DNA of 50,328 nt from Paenarthrobacter sp. Z7-10. GTDB taxonomy: Bacteria > Actinomycetota > Actinomycetes > Actinomycetales > Micrococcaceae. The notes below the pieces were generated by a model that did not search any database, was not told the DNA's origin, and worked only from the letters and a program-made list of their open reading frames with translations. A program made the position numbers and the translations under genes. The stretch spans positions 1 to 50,328 of the forward strand of contig NZ_JADPVH010000029.1 of assembly GCF_026932795.1 (NCBI RefSeq). Reading direction: 5' to 3'. Shown here in pieces: positions 8,458-16,662 of the stretch. Position 1 is the stretch's first letter; each line of letters opens with the position of its first letter.

Positions 8458-9021
8458 GTGAGTGGTCAACGTCTGGGATACATCCGGGTCAGCAGCCTGG
8501 ACCAGAACACCCAACGGCAACTGGAGAACATCCAGCTAGCCAGGGTATTCACTGACAAGGCATCAGGCAAGGACACAAACCGGCCCCAGCTGGACGCTTT
8601 GCTGAGGTTTGCCCGCGACGGTGACACCGTTCTCGTGCACAGCATGGACCGCCTGGCCCGCAACCTCGACGACTTGCGCTCCGTCGTCCGGAAACTCACC
8701 GGCCGGGGCATCCGCGTCGAGTTTGTAAAGGAAAACCTTGTCTTCACCGGGGAGGACTCGCCGCTGGCCAACCTCATGCTGTCCGTCATGGGAGCGTTCG
8801 CGGAGTTCGAACGTTCCTTGATCGGGGAACGCCAGCGCGAAGGGATCTCCCTGGCTAAAAAGCGCGGCGTCTATCGTGGCCGCAAAAAAGCCCTGTCCGC
8901 CCAACAGGCGGCAGAGTTAGTCCGACGTGCCGCTGAGGGAGAACCGAAATCAGCACTCGCACGCCAATATGGCATCAGCCGCGAAACCGTGTACCAATAC
9001 CTCCGCAATCCTGCAGAATAG
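8458..9021 (+). CDS. Tn3-type serine resolvase
   Basis: A 187-residue recombinase with the catalytic serine in YIRVS (Ser12), the DRLAR arginine motif (residues 64-68), the E-helix region (FAEFERSLIGERQREGISLA) and a C-terminal helix-turn-helix (SALARQYGISRETVYQYL). It would bind the inverted repeats at 8369-8438 and resolve or invert DNA between paired sites. The start is GTG 8458 with GGAGG at 8449-8453; a longer frame from 8287 would read through the res site and is unlikely. It appears intact, unlike the two remnants at 211 and 2340. No transposase accompanies it, so it may be an orphan left by a degraded Tn3 element or serve plasmid multimer resolution. Confidence 0.9.
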   Translation: MSGQRLGYIRVSSLDQNTQRQLENIQLARVFTDKASGKDTNRPQLDALLRFARDGDTVLVHSMDRLARNLDDLRSVVRKLTGRGIRVEFVKENLVFTGEDSPLANLMLSVMGAFAEFERSLIGERQREGISLAKKRGVYRGRKKALSAQQAAELVRRAAEGEPKSALARQYGISRETVYQYLRNPAE

Positions 9022-9133
9022 GACGGAAACTTGGCGGCTCACGACACGTTCAGGAGTACCGGGCCTTCATACTGTGCTCAGGCTGGATACCCTGAATGAG
9101 GACGAAACCACATTGACTTAGGAGCAGTAACCC

Positions 9134-12100
9134 ATGGGGGCAGCGGCAAATAGTTCTGAATTTTCTGAGCTGATCGAGGAGTTTGGGGTTCAGTGTAAAG
9201 CGAAATTGGCTGGCCCTGGCGAACGTGAGGCCCTCATCTCAGGTCCCGTCAGCAACTTGATTACGTCGATTGGCTCCGCCGCCGGACTGCCAGTAGTGAC
9301 GCACGATGAGGTGCGGGAAATGGACGGCGCCCTGAGGGCGGACTTCGCTATCTCCGTCAAAGGTGCGCTCTCTGGCCACATCGAACTCAAAGCGCCCGGG
9401 GTTTCTCTCGACCCGGAGACATATGGAAAGACTACGCACAACTACTTGCAGTGGCAGCGGCTAAAGGAACTTCCCAACTTGCTTCACACCAACGGGCTGC
9501 AATGGCGCCTATGGCGCCGGGGGGAGCTGAAGCGTGACGTCTATCTCGGCGGTGCGTCCATCGTTACCGCGGGAAAGGGGTTGACGGCCGGTTCTTCCTT
9601 CGATGCCATGAGTCGGGACTTCCTTTCTTGGGAGCCTTCGCCGATCACTAGCGTAAAGAAGCTGGTCGATCAGGTGGCCCCACTTGCACGCGTCCTTAGG
9701 GAAGAGGTGCTGGAAGCGCTCCGGGCAGAGCGACGCGCGATCAAGGGAGGCGCCGACAAGAACTTGCAGCCCTTCCTGGGTGCTGCCCAGTCATGGCGTC
9801 GGCTCCTGATGCCGGCGGCAAAGGACGAAGAGTTCGCTGATGGCTACGCCCAGACCGTGACGTTCGCGCTCCTTCTCGCGCGGGCTGAGGGCCTGGATCT
9901 AAAGAATGCAAAACTGCATGACGTGAGCGAGCTCCTCGACTCAACACACTCCCTGATGGGTAAAGCTCTCGACATGCTGACGAAGTACTCGAAAGGCCCA
10001 GTCCACACAGCCGTTGAACTTTTGACGCGAGTCATCTCCGTGGTGGAGTGGGAACAACTCTCCAACGGCAGCAAGGATGTCTACCTTCATCTATATGAAG
10101 ACTTCCTGGAGAATTATGATCCTGAACTTCGGGAAAAGACGGGAAGTTATTACACACCCCCCGAGGTCGTTGAACAGATGGTTCGCATTACGGAAGAGGC
10201 CCTGAAAAGCTTCTTCGTCAAACCCCGGGCCTTCCGCGACCCTTCGGTCGCCGTCGTAGATGGTTCAATGGGAACGGGGACCTACCCCTTGGAAATTCTC
10301 AACCGGGCAGCAGATCAAGCGGAAGCGGAATATGGCAAAGGCGCGATCCCAGAAGCGCTCACCTCGCTGGCGCCGCGACTCTTCGGTCTTGAGCTCCAAT
10401 CCGGACCCTTCTCGGTCGCGGAGCTACGCATCACCGGCAGGCTTAAGAAGGCGAAGGCAGACCTGCCGCCTCAGGGACTGAACCTCTTCGTGGCTGACAC
10501 CCTTGAGTCCCCTTACTCAGCATCCAGCGATCAGCTGTCCTACACCGAGCAGCTCATAGCAGCTCAACGTCAGCGTGCGAACGCCATGAAGCGTGAACGC
10601 AATGTCCAGGTCGTCATAAGCAACCCTCCCTATGAGGAACGTGCGGCCGGAATGGGCGGTTGGATTGAGAGCGGCGAGAACACTGGCAAGAGCGGCGATT
10701 ATGTCCCCCTCGATGACTTCAAGTACCCAGGAAATGGGAAGCATGAAGGCATGGCTCTAAAGAACCTCTACATCTACTTTTGGCGATGGGCAATGTGGAA
10801 AGTGTTTGAGTCCACGCCCACAACAGCTGAAACACCAGATGGTGCCGACGGAATCGTCTGCTACATCTCAGCTAATGGCTATTTGACCGGACGCGGCTTC
10901 AAGGGCATGCGAAAGTACCTTCGGGAGACCTGCTCCCACGGATGGATTATTGACCTCACACCGGAGGGCAAGCGCCCACCCAAAGCGAACGCCATCTTCA
11001 ACATCGAAACGCCCGTTGCTATTGCCATGTTTATCCGGACTAACGGTACCGAGAAAACAACGCCGGCAGTCATCAAACACGTCACCTTGACAGGTGACTA
11101 TGCAGCGAAAATGGCCGCGTTGTCGTCGCTCACCTTGAACGACGGGCGGTGGCAACCCGTTCGCGGCGGTTGGACAGCGCCGTTCACTCCCGTATCCTCG
11201 GGCGGCTGGGACAGTTATCCCTCGATGGAGGACATCATGCCGTGGGGAAGCACTGGAGTCACTTCTAACCGTGGCTGGGTTTACTCGCCCTGCCAGGACA
11301 CACTCGAATCCAGATTTCGGACGCTGGTGATGGAGCCTGACCGGAAGGTAAAGGCAGAGCTCCTAAAAACGACAAGGGACTCCACAATCGACAAGAAGAA
11401 GAAACCGTTACCGGCTGTTGTCATGGGGGAGAAAGGCGAACTGAAGGATACCGAGCAGGATACGCATATCCCTCTGGGTGAAGTCCAATTCGTGGACGAG
11501 GTTAAGACGGTTCCTGTGATGTACAGGTCATTCGATCGGCAATATGTCATCGCCGATTACCGCGTCCTCGACATGCCTCGGCCGCCTCTGTGGGCAGCAC
11601 GCAAGGTGCCGGACCAGATGTTTGTCGTTGAGCAGCACAGCATCCATCCGCGGAAGGGGCCAGGATTGGTCTTCAGTGTGGATATGCCCGACCAGAATGC
11701 CTTCAACAACCGGGGAGGCCGAACCTCCCCGTTGTACCATCCCGATGGAAGCCCGAATCTGGCTCCCGGTTTGCTGACCGCGCTTTCAAAATATCTTGAC
11801 CGGGAGGTTAGCCACTCAGACCTCCTTGCCTACGTGGCAGGAGTTACGGGGCACCCTGAATATGTGGAGCATTTCGACGATAATCTCTCCACTCCGGGTA
11901 TCCGGGTACCGTTTACGGCGGATCCAAGCCTTTGGGATGATGCTGTTCGCCTCGGTAAAGAGGTTTTGTGGCTCGAGTCTTACGGCCGCGCCTATGTTGA
12001 CGAGGAAGAGGGCCGTGGGCGAAATGTGAGGGAGAAGTCCGGATTCCAGCATGCGAGCTACCTCGAACCGGTGAAGGGCATTCCGGACAGGCTGGAATAT

Positions 12101-12496
12101 GAGGAATTCACGGGGACACTGAAGGTCGGGCAAGGCCGTTTCGGTCCCGTCGCTCGGGAGGTGGTGGACTACGAGGTTGGAGGCGTGAACGTCCTCAAGC
12201 AGTGGTTCGGCTACCGCAAACAGAATCCGAACGGCAGAGTATCTTCGGAGTTGGACCGTATCAATCCGACGAAGTGGGTCCCTGAGTGGAGTACTCAACT
12301 ACTGGAAGTTCTGAGTGTCCTGACGCAGCTCACTGCACTTCACAAGACGCAGGCAAAGCTTCTTGATCAGGTAGTCGCTGCCCAGACGGTTGGTATGGAA
12401 GAGCTCGAGACCGCCGGTGTGAAATGGCCCTCCGACACCGTAGGTAGCAAGGACCGGGCGGTCAAGGAGAGCGCGGTCGGAACCCTCTTCGAATAG
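9134..12496 (+). CDS. Single-chain restriction-modification enzyme, type ISP/IIG-like
   Basis: A 1120-residue protein. Residues ~50-130 fit a PD-(D/E)XK nuclease (Asp70, then Glu84-Leu-Lys86). A helical linker follows. Residues ~335-500 carry an N6-adenine methyltransferase core: TGSYYTPPEVVEQMV, the SAM loop DGSMGTG (376-382) and the catalytic NPPY (497-500). The C-terminal ~500 residues resemble the type ISP C-terminal/target-recognition region (YRSFDRQY, PEYVEHF). Type ISP enzymes also carry a helicase; I see no Walker A motif, so this is closer to a type IIG layout that cuts without translocation. One chain would both methylate and cleave. ATG 9134 has GGAG at 9121-9124. A strong hairpin follows the stop. 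Confidence 0.85.
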   Translation: MGAAANSSEFSELIEEFGVQCKAKLAGPGEREALISGPVSNLITSIGSAAGLPVVTHDEVREMDGALRADFAISVKGALSGHIELKAPGVSLDPETYGKTTHNYLQWQRLKELPNLLHTNGLQWRLWRRGELKRDVYLGGASIVTAGKGLTAGSSFDAMSRDFLSWEPSPITSVKKLVDQVAPLARVLREEVLEALRAERRAIKGGADKNLQPFLGAAQSWRRLLMPAAKDEEFADGYAQTVTFALLLARAEGLDLKNAKLHDVSELLDSTHSLMGKALDMLTKYSKGPVHTAVELLTRVISVVEWEQLSNGSKDVYLHLYEDFLENYDPELREKTGSYYTPPEVVEQMVRITEEALKSFFVKPRAFRDPSVAVVDGSMGTGTYPLEILNRAADQAEAEYGKGAIPEALTSLAPRLFGLELQSGPFSVAELRITGRLKKAKADLPPQGLNLFVADTLESPYSASSDQLSYTEQLIAAQRQRANAMKRERNVQVVISNPPYEERAAGMGGWIESGENTGKSGDYVPLDDFKYPGNGKHEGMALKNLYIYFWRWAMWKVFESTPTTAETPDGADGIVCYISANGYLTGRGFKGMRKYLRETCSHGWIIDLTPEGKRPPKANAIFNIETPVAIAMFIRTNGTEKTTPAVIKHVTLTGDYAAKMAALSSLTLNDGRWQPVRGGWTAPFTPVSSGGWDSYPSMEDIMPWGSTGVTSNRGWVYSPCQDTLESRFRTLVMEPDRKVKAELLKTTRDSTIDKKKKPLPAVVMGEKGELKDTEQDTHIPLGEVQFVDEVKTVPVMYRSFDRQYVIADYRVLDMPRPPLWAARKVPDQMFVVEQHSIHPRKGPGLVFSVDMPDQNAFNNRGGRTSPLYHPDGSPNLAPGLLTALSKYLDREVSHSDLLAYVAGVTGHPEYVEHFDDNLSTPGIRVPFTADPSLWDDAVRLGKEVLWLESYGRAYVDEEEGRGRNVREKSGFQHASYLEPVKGIPDRLEYEEFTGTLKVGQGRFGPVAREVVDYEVGGVNVLKQWFGYRKQNPNGRVSSELDRINPTKWVPEWSTQLLEVLSVLTQLTALHKTQAKLLDQVVAAQTVGMEELETAGVKWPSDTVGSKDRAVKESAVGTLFE

Positions 12497-12522
12497 TCCG
12501 AAGTCTATTCCAACCCAGGTAA

Positions 12523-12558
12523 TGATGAGGGCGGGCCTCTAGGGTCCCGCCCTCATCA
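12523..12558. terminator. Bidirectional hairpin between convergent genes
   Basis: Perfect 13-bp arms TGATGAGGGCGGG (12523-12535) and CCCGCCCTCATCA (12546-12558) with a 10-base loop, between the R-M gene and the convergent DUF3644 gene. It lacks a strong T run, so termination is inferred from position and stem strength. Confidence 0.7.
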
Positions 12559-12580
12559 CGCACACGGTGAGTCTTACATC

Positions 12581-12613
12581 CCATGCGTTTCGAGGCATTT
12601 CGGTTACGAGACA
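12581..12613 (-). repeat. 33-bp recombination-site-like repeat, copy 3 (inverted)
   Basis: On the minus strand it reads with half-sites TCTCGTAACC and CCTCGAAACG and then CATGG, matching copy 1 (6991) at about 26 of 33 positions. It ends four bases from the stop codon of the DUF3644 gene, marking the right edge of the R-M cassette. Confidence 0.7.
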
Positions 12614-12617
12614 GTGC

Positions 12618-13706
12618 TCACGCCGATTTGGGCTGCTTGTTGCGCTGGGAATACGCACGTCTCACGGTGCCGAGATCGAAATCGGGATTTGCAATTTCTT
12701 TTTTCGCCAGCTCAAGTGCCCGAGCGCTGAGGCCTTGAAATTTGACTGACCCCTTGGATGTCCGCCGAATGAAGTAAGCGCGGTCATCACTCTTTAGGTT
12801 CAAATGGTGAATCAGCGCAAGGCCCTCAAACTGCGACAGCCCCAACTTGCCCCCGAAAGAATTCAGTGCGAGACCAAAATCGTCGAACGGGTTCGAATCG
12901 CGGTAGACGAGAGCGGATTCGCCTGGTGCGGCCCTTCGCACCGGGACACCGTCGGCCTCACGCGTTATTCGAAGCGCAAGCTCTTGCACGTTGGCGCCCG
13001 GTGCCACGGGTGCAATCCGGAGAGCAGCAAGTCCTGGAAGAACGGCTTCCCAAGCAGTCCCGGCTTTTAGGGCCTTCTCCGCGCGATTGACTTCAGCCTC
13101 CGTTGGTTGATCGAGCCGCCCGGTCGACGCGCCATCGAGGCTTAGTAGCGGGCGGAGACGCGCTCTGGCTTCTGCGGTTTTGCGCGTCTTCGGCGCCAAC
13201 AGCATTAGCACCGCCTTGAGCTCGGACTCAACGAGAGCTCCAAGATCATCTGGCGGACTCACGCTCACTGGGATAACGCGATTTGGAAGGAGCTCTTCGA
13301 GAGACTGGCCGAATGCTTGCTCGAGCACCCGATCAAAGATCGTGATCCCGCCTCTCATATGCAGCCAGAGCATTTCTTCGCTCATGCTGATTGTGTCGTG
13401 CGTAGCGCAGTCACGGTCCTGCTTAATGGCTGCGAGGAGGGTTCGATCGTCTTCCGTGACGATTTTTAGATCATTCACGGCAATAGTCACACATCTCTTG
13501 AGGCTGTGCGAAAGTTCCTCCCCCGAGTCCCTTACCGTACCGCGCTGTTCGAATATCGCTGCCTTCAGGAGCATCTCAAACGAGTGTGCAAGCATCATGA
13601 TCACGGCATGCTCTCGGGCGACGTTAGACGGCCGATTAAATAGCTCGATGGAGAGAGTCAGAGACTCAATAGCCGTATCTCTGAACATGCCCGACTGTCG
13701 CCGCAT
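12618..13706 (-). CDS. DUF3644-like HEPN-domain protein
   Basis: A 362-residue protein. The N-terminal ~120 residues resemble DUF3644 (ESLTLSIELFNRPSN, HSFEMLLKAAIFE). They contain an R-x4-H motif, Arg98 to His103 (RDCATH), the signature of HEPN ribonucleases. The middle is proline/alanine-rich and the C-terminal part (LIHHLNLKSDDRAYFIRR) looks like a separate, possibly nucleic-acid-binding, domain. HEPN proteins are often RNases in toxin or anti-phage systems. The gene follows the DUF6414-like gene by three bases, with AGGTAA at the junction as a ribosome-binding site, so the two are almost certainly made together. The target is unknown; a toxin/effector role is inferred from the motif and the neighbourhood. 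Confidence 0.75.
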   Translation of the reverse strand: MRRQSGMFRDTAIESLTLSIELFNRPSNVAREHAVIMMLAHSFEMLLKAAIFEQRGTVRDSGEELSHSLKRCVTIAVNDLKIVTEDDRTLLAAIKQDRDCATHDTISMSEEMLWLHMRGGITIFDRVLEQAFGQSLEELLPNRVIPVSVSPPDDLGALVESELKAVLMLLAPKTRKTAEARARLRPLLSLDGASTGRLDQPTEAEVNRAEKALKAGTAWEAVLPGLAALRIAPVAPGANVQELALRITREADGVPVRRAAPGESALVYRDSNPFDDFGLALNSFGGKLGLSQFEGLALIHHLNLKSDDRAYFIRRTSKGSVKFQGLSARALELAKKEIANPDFDLGTVRRAYSQRNKQPKSA

Positions 13707-13709
13707 CGC

Positions 13710-14507
13710 TTACCTGTACACGGCAAGCACGTCCAGCATGACCGCAGGCCCCGTCAGCCAGTTGAGTTCATCGCCAGGTTTTGGGCCAGATTTTGCTTGG
13801 GCTCGTCGTTGCTCGCGAGTCATCAAGTTCATGCCTGGGAGGGCGAGTAGGGATTTGTGTTCTCTTGGTCGGAGAACGGCAGACACCTTGCCTACTACTC
13901 TTGCTGCACCGTCGAGTTCGTTGTCTCGAATGCTGGATGCAATAAGCCGGCCCGCTATACGCCAATCGGTATCGTCCCTCTCCCCAATTACGGCCAGGTC
14001 GTCCCCCATTAGCGAGGACATGGCGCTAACGGCCTGAATCTGTTCGTCGGGGGGCAGCTTGGTCGTTCCAGGCTGCAAGGTGTTCATGAATGGCTCCATC
14101 GACTTGAGCATGTCCATGGCTTGTCCGATTCCCCCGGAGGACGTCAGGGCTCGAATCATGGGCGGGACAACGATTTCACAATCAAACTCAAGAATCGTGC
14201 CGGGCGAAGCGGCAGGGAAATCATCGTCGCTGTTGACTATATCGATCCACCCAGATCGTTCTGGGTTGGCGGCCGATAGGGACATAAAACGCTCGAAACG
14301 CGCCTCGCTCGTATCTGAATACGAATGCGAGAACTCCGTGTCTGATTCCGTGTCACCCTGAGCGCCAAAGCCAGCTACCCCAGCCTTACCCGAGAGTGAC
14401 TTGGTCTGCGTTACTCGGTGCTCTGCAGCGCTACGGAGACCATCCTCCAAGGCGCTCAAGTACCCGTTCAGAGTTGTCTCATTGAGATAAAGAAAATTCT
14501 GCAACAT
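13710..14507 (-). CDS. DUF6414-like protein, partner of the DUF3644/HEPN gene
   Basis: About 265 residues starting MLQNFLYLNETTLNGYLS, which resembles the conserved N terminus of DUF6414 proteins. No catalytic motif, transmembrane segment or signal peptide is seen. A glycine/serine-rich region (~residues 30-55) separates the N-terminal strand from the main domain; the C terminus (NWLTGPAVMLDVLAVYR) is well ordered. The open frame extends upstream to 14690, but that part encodes the res-like repeat and is unlikely to be translated; ATG 14507 aligns with the family start, though no clear Shine-Dalgarno sequence precedes it. As first gene of a two-gene operon with a HEPN protein it could be a sensor or an antitoxin. 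That role is inference. Confidence 0.65.
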   Translation of the reverse strand: MLQNFLYLNETTLNGYLSALEDGLRSAAEHRVTQTKSLSGKAGVAGFGAQGDTESDTEFSHSYSDTSEARFERFMSLSAANPERSGWIDIVNSDDDFPAASPGTILEFDCEIVVPPMIRALTSSGGIGQAMDMLKSMEPFMNTLQPGTTKLPPDEQIQAVSAMSSLMGDDLAVIGERDDTDWRIAGRLIASSIRDNELDGAARVVGKVSAVLRPREHKSLLALPGMNLMTREQRRAQAKSGPKPGDELNWLTGPAVMLDVLAVYR

Positions 14508-14539
14508 AACAGAAGAATAGCGCGAGCCGCCGACATGCC

Positions 14540-14686
14540 GTCTTGCAACCCTAGGGTTTCGAGGCGTCTCGTCGAGCTCATGAACGAGGCAAAGCTGACG
14601 TGCCAGTTTTCCTGGATTCGCGCGGGTTAGTTCAGCTGCGGCGATTCTCGTAACTATGTGTCGAAACCTTCTGGTTGAATCGGTGT
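14540..14686 (-). repeat. Resolvase-site-like repeat, right copy
   Basis: Inverted counterpart of 2870-3016, again exactly 147 bp, ending 36 bases before the resolvase start at 14723. Half-site-like pieces TTCTCGTAAC and TCGAAACC (14645-14668) and CCTCGAAACCC (14549-14566 region) are seen. A further partial site TGTCTCATAAG lies at 14698-14708 on the minus strand. The position beside the gene is typical of res sites. It also covers the promoter of the divergent DUF6414 gene. Confidence 0.75.
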
Positions 14687-14722
14687 ACACACCATTGCTT
14701 ATGAGACACCCGGGAGGGGATC

Positions 14723-15340
14723 TTGACGAAGCTGATCGGCTACGCGCGGGTTTCGACGAAACAGCAGTCCACTGACCGACAGCAGATAGACCTCTTGGCT
14801 GCCGGCGTTAGGCGCGATGACCTCTACGTGGATAACGGGGTCTCCGGGGCGCAAGCGTCACGACCCCAGTTCAATCGAGCACTCGATGCGCTGATCGGCG
14901 GCGATACCCTCGTGATCACGACGCTCGATCGGCTCGGTCGCTCTACTCAGAACATGCTCGCGTTCGCTGACGAGCTGCGAGATCGCGGTGCGGGGCTACG
15001 CGTGCTGAACCTGGGCGGCGGTGACGTGGACACGTCAACACCGATGGGGTCGATGCTATTCACGATCATGGCTGCGCTGGCGCAGATGGAGCATGAGATT
15101 AAAAGCGAACGAATCACCGACTCGATCAGTAAACGCAAAGCAGCCGGCCAAAACCTGGGGGGTCGGCCGAGGCGCATCACTGACAGTCAGATCCGCAGTG
15201 CCCTCAGCCTTATCCAAGCTGGTACACCCGCCGCCCAGGTGGCGCGGGACCTTGGGATGTCCCGCGCGACGTTCTACCGAAGGTCACGAGCGCTCATCGA
15301 CGAACCAATGGCCTCGACCATAAGCGACACGGAGCGGTGA
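14723..15340 (+). CDS. Serine resolvase/invertase
   Basis: A 205-residue recombinase: YARVS with catalytic Ser11, TTLDRLGRS arginine motif (~66-74), the MAALAQMEHEIKSERI helix and a C-terminal helix-turn-helix (TPAAQVARDLGMSRATFYRR). Start is TTG 14723, backed by GGGAGGGGA at 14712-14720. The adjacent repeat (14540-14686) is the likely binding site, and its inverted partner 11.5 kb away could serve as a second crossover site, which would invert the island. The gene appears complete. It differs from the resolvase at 8458 in the catalytic and DNA-binding parts, so the two likely use different sites. Confidence 0.9.
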   Translation: MTKLIGYARVSTKQQSTDRQQIDLLAAGVRRDDLYVDNGVSGAQASRPQFNRALDALIGGDTLVITTLDRLGRSTQNMLAFADELRDRGAGLRVLNLGGGDVDTSTPMGSMLFTIMAALAQMEHEIKSERITDSISKRKAAGQNLGGRPRRITDSQIRSALSLIQAGTPAAQVARDLGMSRATFYRRSRALIDEPMASTISDTER

Positions 15341-15405
15341 CAGAACGCCGACACATACCGGCAAAGTTCACAGACAGGTGAGTAGGCACCGCGCCTGACG
15401 TCAGC

Positions 15406-15421
15406 TTGGGGTGTACCCCAA
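15406..15421. repeat. Short inverted repeat in an otherwise empty gap
   Basis: TTGGGG and CCCCAA arms around TGTA. It lies in the 200-bp gap between the resolvase stop and the par operon stop, which otherwise shows no gene. It may help terminate either transcript. Confidence 0.4.
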
Positions 15422-15543
15422 CTTGGCGGTTTAAGCCACGTTCGGGGTGTTGGGCCGTTAGCGCCGGATTCTGTTCCATTGTTCGTTACGAGCCCAAATG
15501 AGGGACCAATTCACTTGAAAGCCTTGTATCCTTCCAAGATTGC

Positions 15544-15873
15544 CTAGTTCTTGCCCCAACGGGACAAGATGGCTTGTTCCACGGCCGCACGAATACTAAT
15601 ACCATTCTCGACAACCGCATCGTCCAGAACTTCCATGACCTCGATGGAAAGTCGCGTCCCAAGAGGGACAGTGATTTCGCGCTTGCCTGCCGGGCGGCCG
15701 ATCTTCTTAGAACTCTGGGTCCTTACACCCAATACTGGTTCCGCAGGACTGGATGCCGTGGGCATTTCACGCGGCGCTGGCGCAATTTCTACGGGGTCGA
15801 TCTTCTCGTCCGGTGCCGGCTTAGGTCCGCGACGGACCAATAGCTCCGGTCGGTCCTTCATTGCATCTGTCAT
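15544..15873 (-). CDS. Small ParB-like partner of ParA
   Basis: A 109-residue basic protein with a proline-rich N-terminal half and a C-terminal segment (REITVPLGTRLSIEVMEVLD... SIRAAVEQAILSRWG) that fits a ribbon-helix-helix DNA-binding fold: a short strand followed by two helices. In many plasmids a small RHH protein binds the centromere and stimulates ParA. ATG 15873 overlaps the parA stop as ATGA, giving strong coupling; a longer upstream frame would overlap parA and is rejected. The palindrome upstream of parA is its likely binding site. The RHH call is from pattern only. Confidence 0.65.
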   Translation of the reverse strand: MTDAMKDRPELLVRRGPKPAPDEKIDPVEIAPAPREMPTASSPAEPVLGVRTQSSKKIGRPAGKREITVPLGTRLSIEVMEVLDDAVVENGISIRAAVEQAILSRWGKN

Positions 15874-16649
15874 CGGATGATCTTTCTGGCTAGTTCCTTG
15901 TAAGCGTCGACTACGGGCGTTCCCTTGCGGTATGCGCCGTACCACTCCTGGGTCAGGCGCATTTCTTGGACGATCGTGCGATGAGGAACCAAGGGTGTCA
16001 GGAGAAGGCCAGTGTCCCTCAGCTGATCAATGCTTGCACCCGCGATTCGACTCATGATTGTTTCTTGAACAGCCCCGACAATAATGCCGGCCTCCACCAG
16101 GTTGACCGGGGCACCAATTAGCTCCCTTGACCGCTTGAAGTGTTGAACGGAGCGCCGAGCACCAGCAACTCCGTCTACTCCATCGGTGGTTGCTGTCGCG
16201 GCGTAGACCACGGTGTCTGCCGCATTGAGCGCTGCCAGGGTGAGCGGTCCGCCCTGCCTGTTGGGGCAGTCCAGGACAACGAGATCCGCTTCAACACCGA
16301 TCAAGGATGTGCGTAGTCGCAGCTCTGCATGATCAGCCCGATCCGCTTCCCTATTGGAGACACTGCGCGCCGAAGGGATGACCCGCAGGGTGGGCATCCA
16401 ATCGCTTTGAAGGGAAAGGTCATTGGCCCAGCCTTCGGGGTTCTCGTCCCCCAGGATGGCCCCAACGTGCTGCCAGTCCTCTTGGGGTGTGACGCCGAGC
16501 CATTTTGTTGCTGCTGCCCTCGGGTCCAGATCAATCAATAAGACCCGCTTTCCCTCGGCGGCAGCTGTTGCGGCTAGAGACACCGCTGAGGTGGTTTTGC
16601 TGGCACCGCCTGACTCGCTGTAGACCATTAGAGTCTGAATTTTTTCCAT
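15870..16649 (-). CDS. parA: ParA-type partition ATPase
   Basis: A 259-residue ATPase of the MinD/ParA class. The Walker A region is SESGGASKTT (residues 11-20), keeping the P-loop lysine (Lys18) but with serine where the usual signature lysine of KGGxGKT stands. VVLDCPN (residues ~139-145) fits Walker A'/B. ParA ATPases use ATP cycling on the nucleoid to separate plasmid copies. It is first in an operon with the small DNA-binding partner. No Shine-Dalgarno is seen. TTGCTA and TACATT spaced by 17 bases end seven bases before the ATG, suggesting a leaderless or near-leaderless message. The promoter lies within the large palindrome, so autoregulation is likely. Confidence 0.85.
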   Translation of the reverse strand: MEKIQTLMVYSESGGASKTTSAVSLAATAAAEGKRVLLIDLDPRAAATKWLGVTPQEDWQHVGAILGDENPEGWANDLSLQSDWMPTLRVIPSARSVSNREADRADHAELRLRTSLIGVEADLVVLDCPNRQGGPLTLAALNAADTVVYAATATTDGVDGVAGARRSVQHFKRSRELIGAPVNLVEAGIIVGAVQETIMSRIAGASIDQLRDTGLLLTPLVPHRTIVQEMRLTQEWYGAYRKGTPVVDAYKELARKIIR

Positions 16650-16662
16650 ATTGAAAATGTAC

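Noticed and set aside
13710-14690. Longer start for the DUF6414-like gene
   Set aside because: The extra 61 codons run through the res-like repeat, which also exists without that frame at 2870-3016; family similarity starts at ATG 14507.
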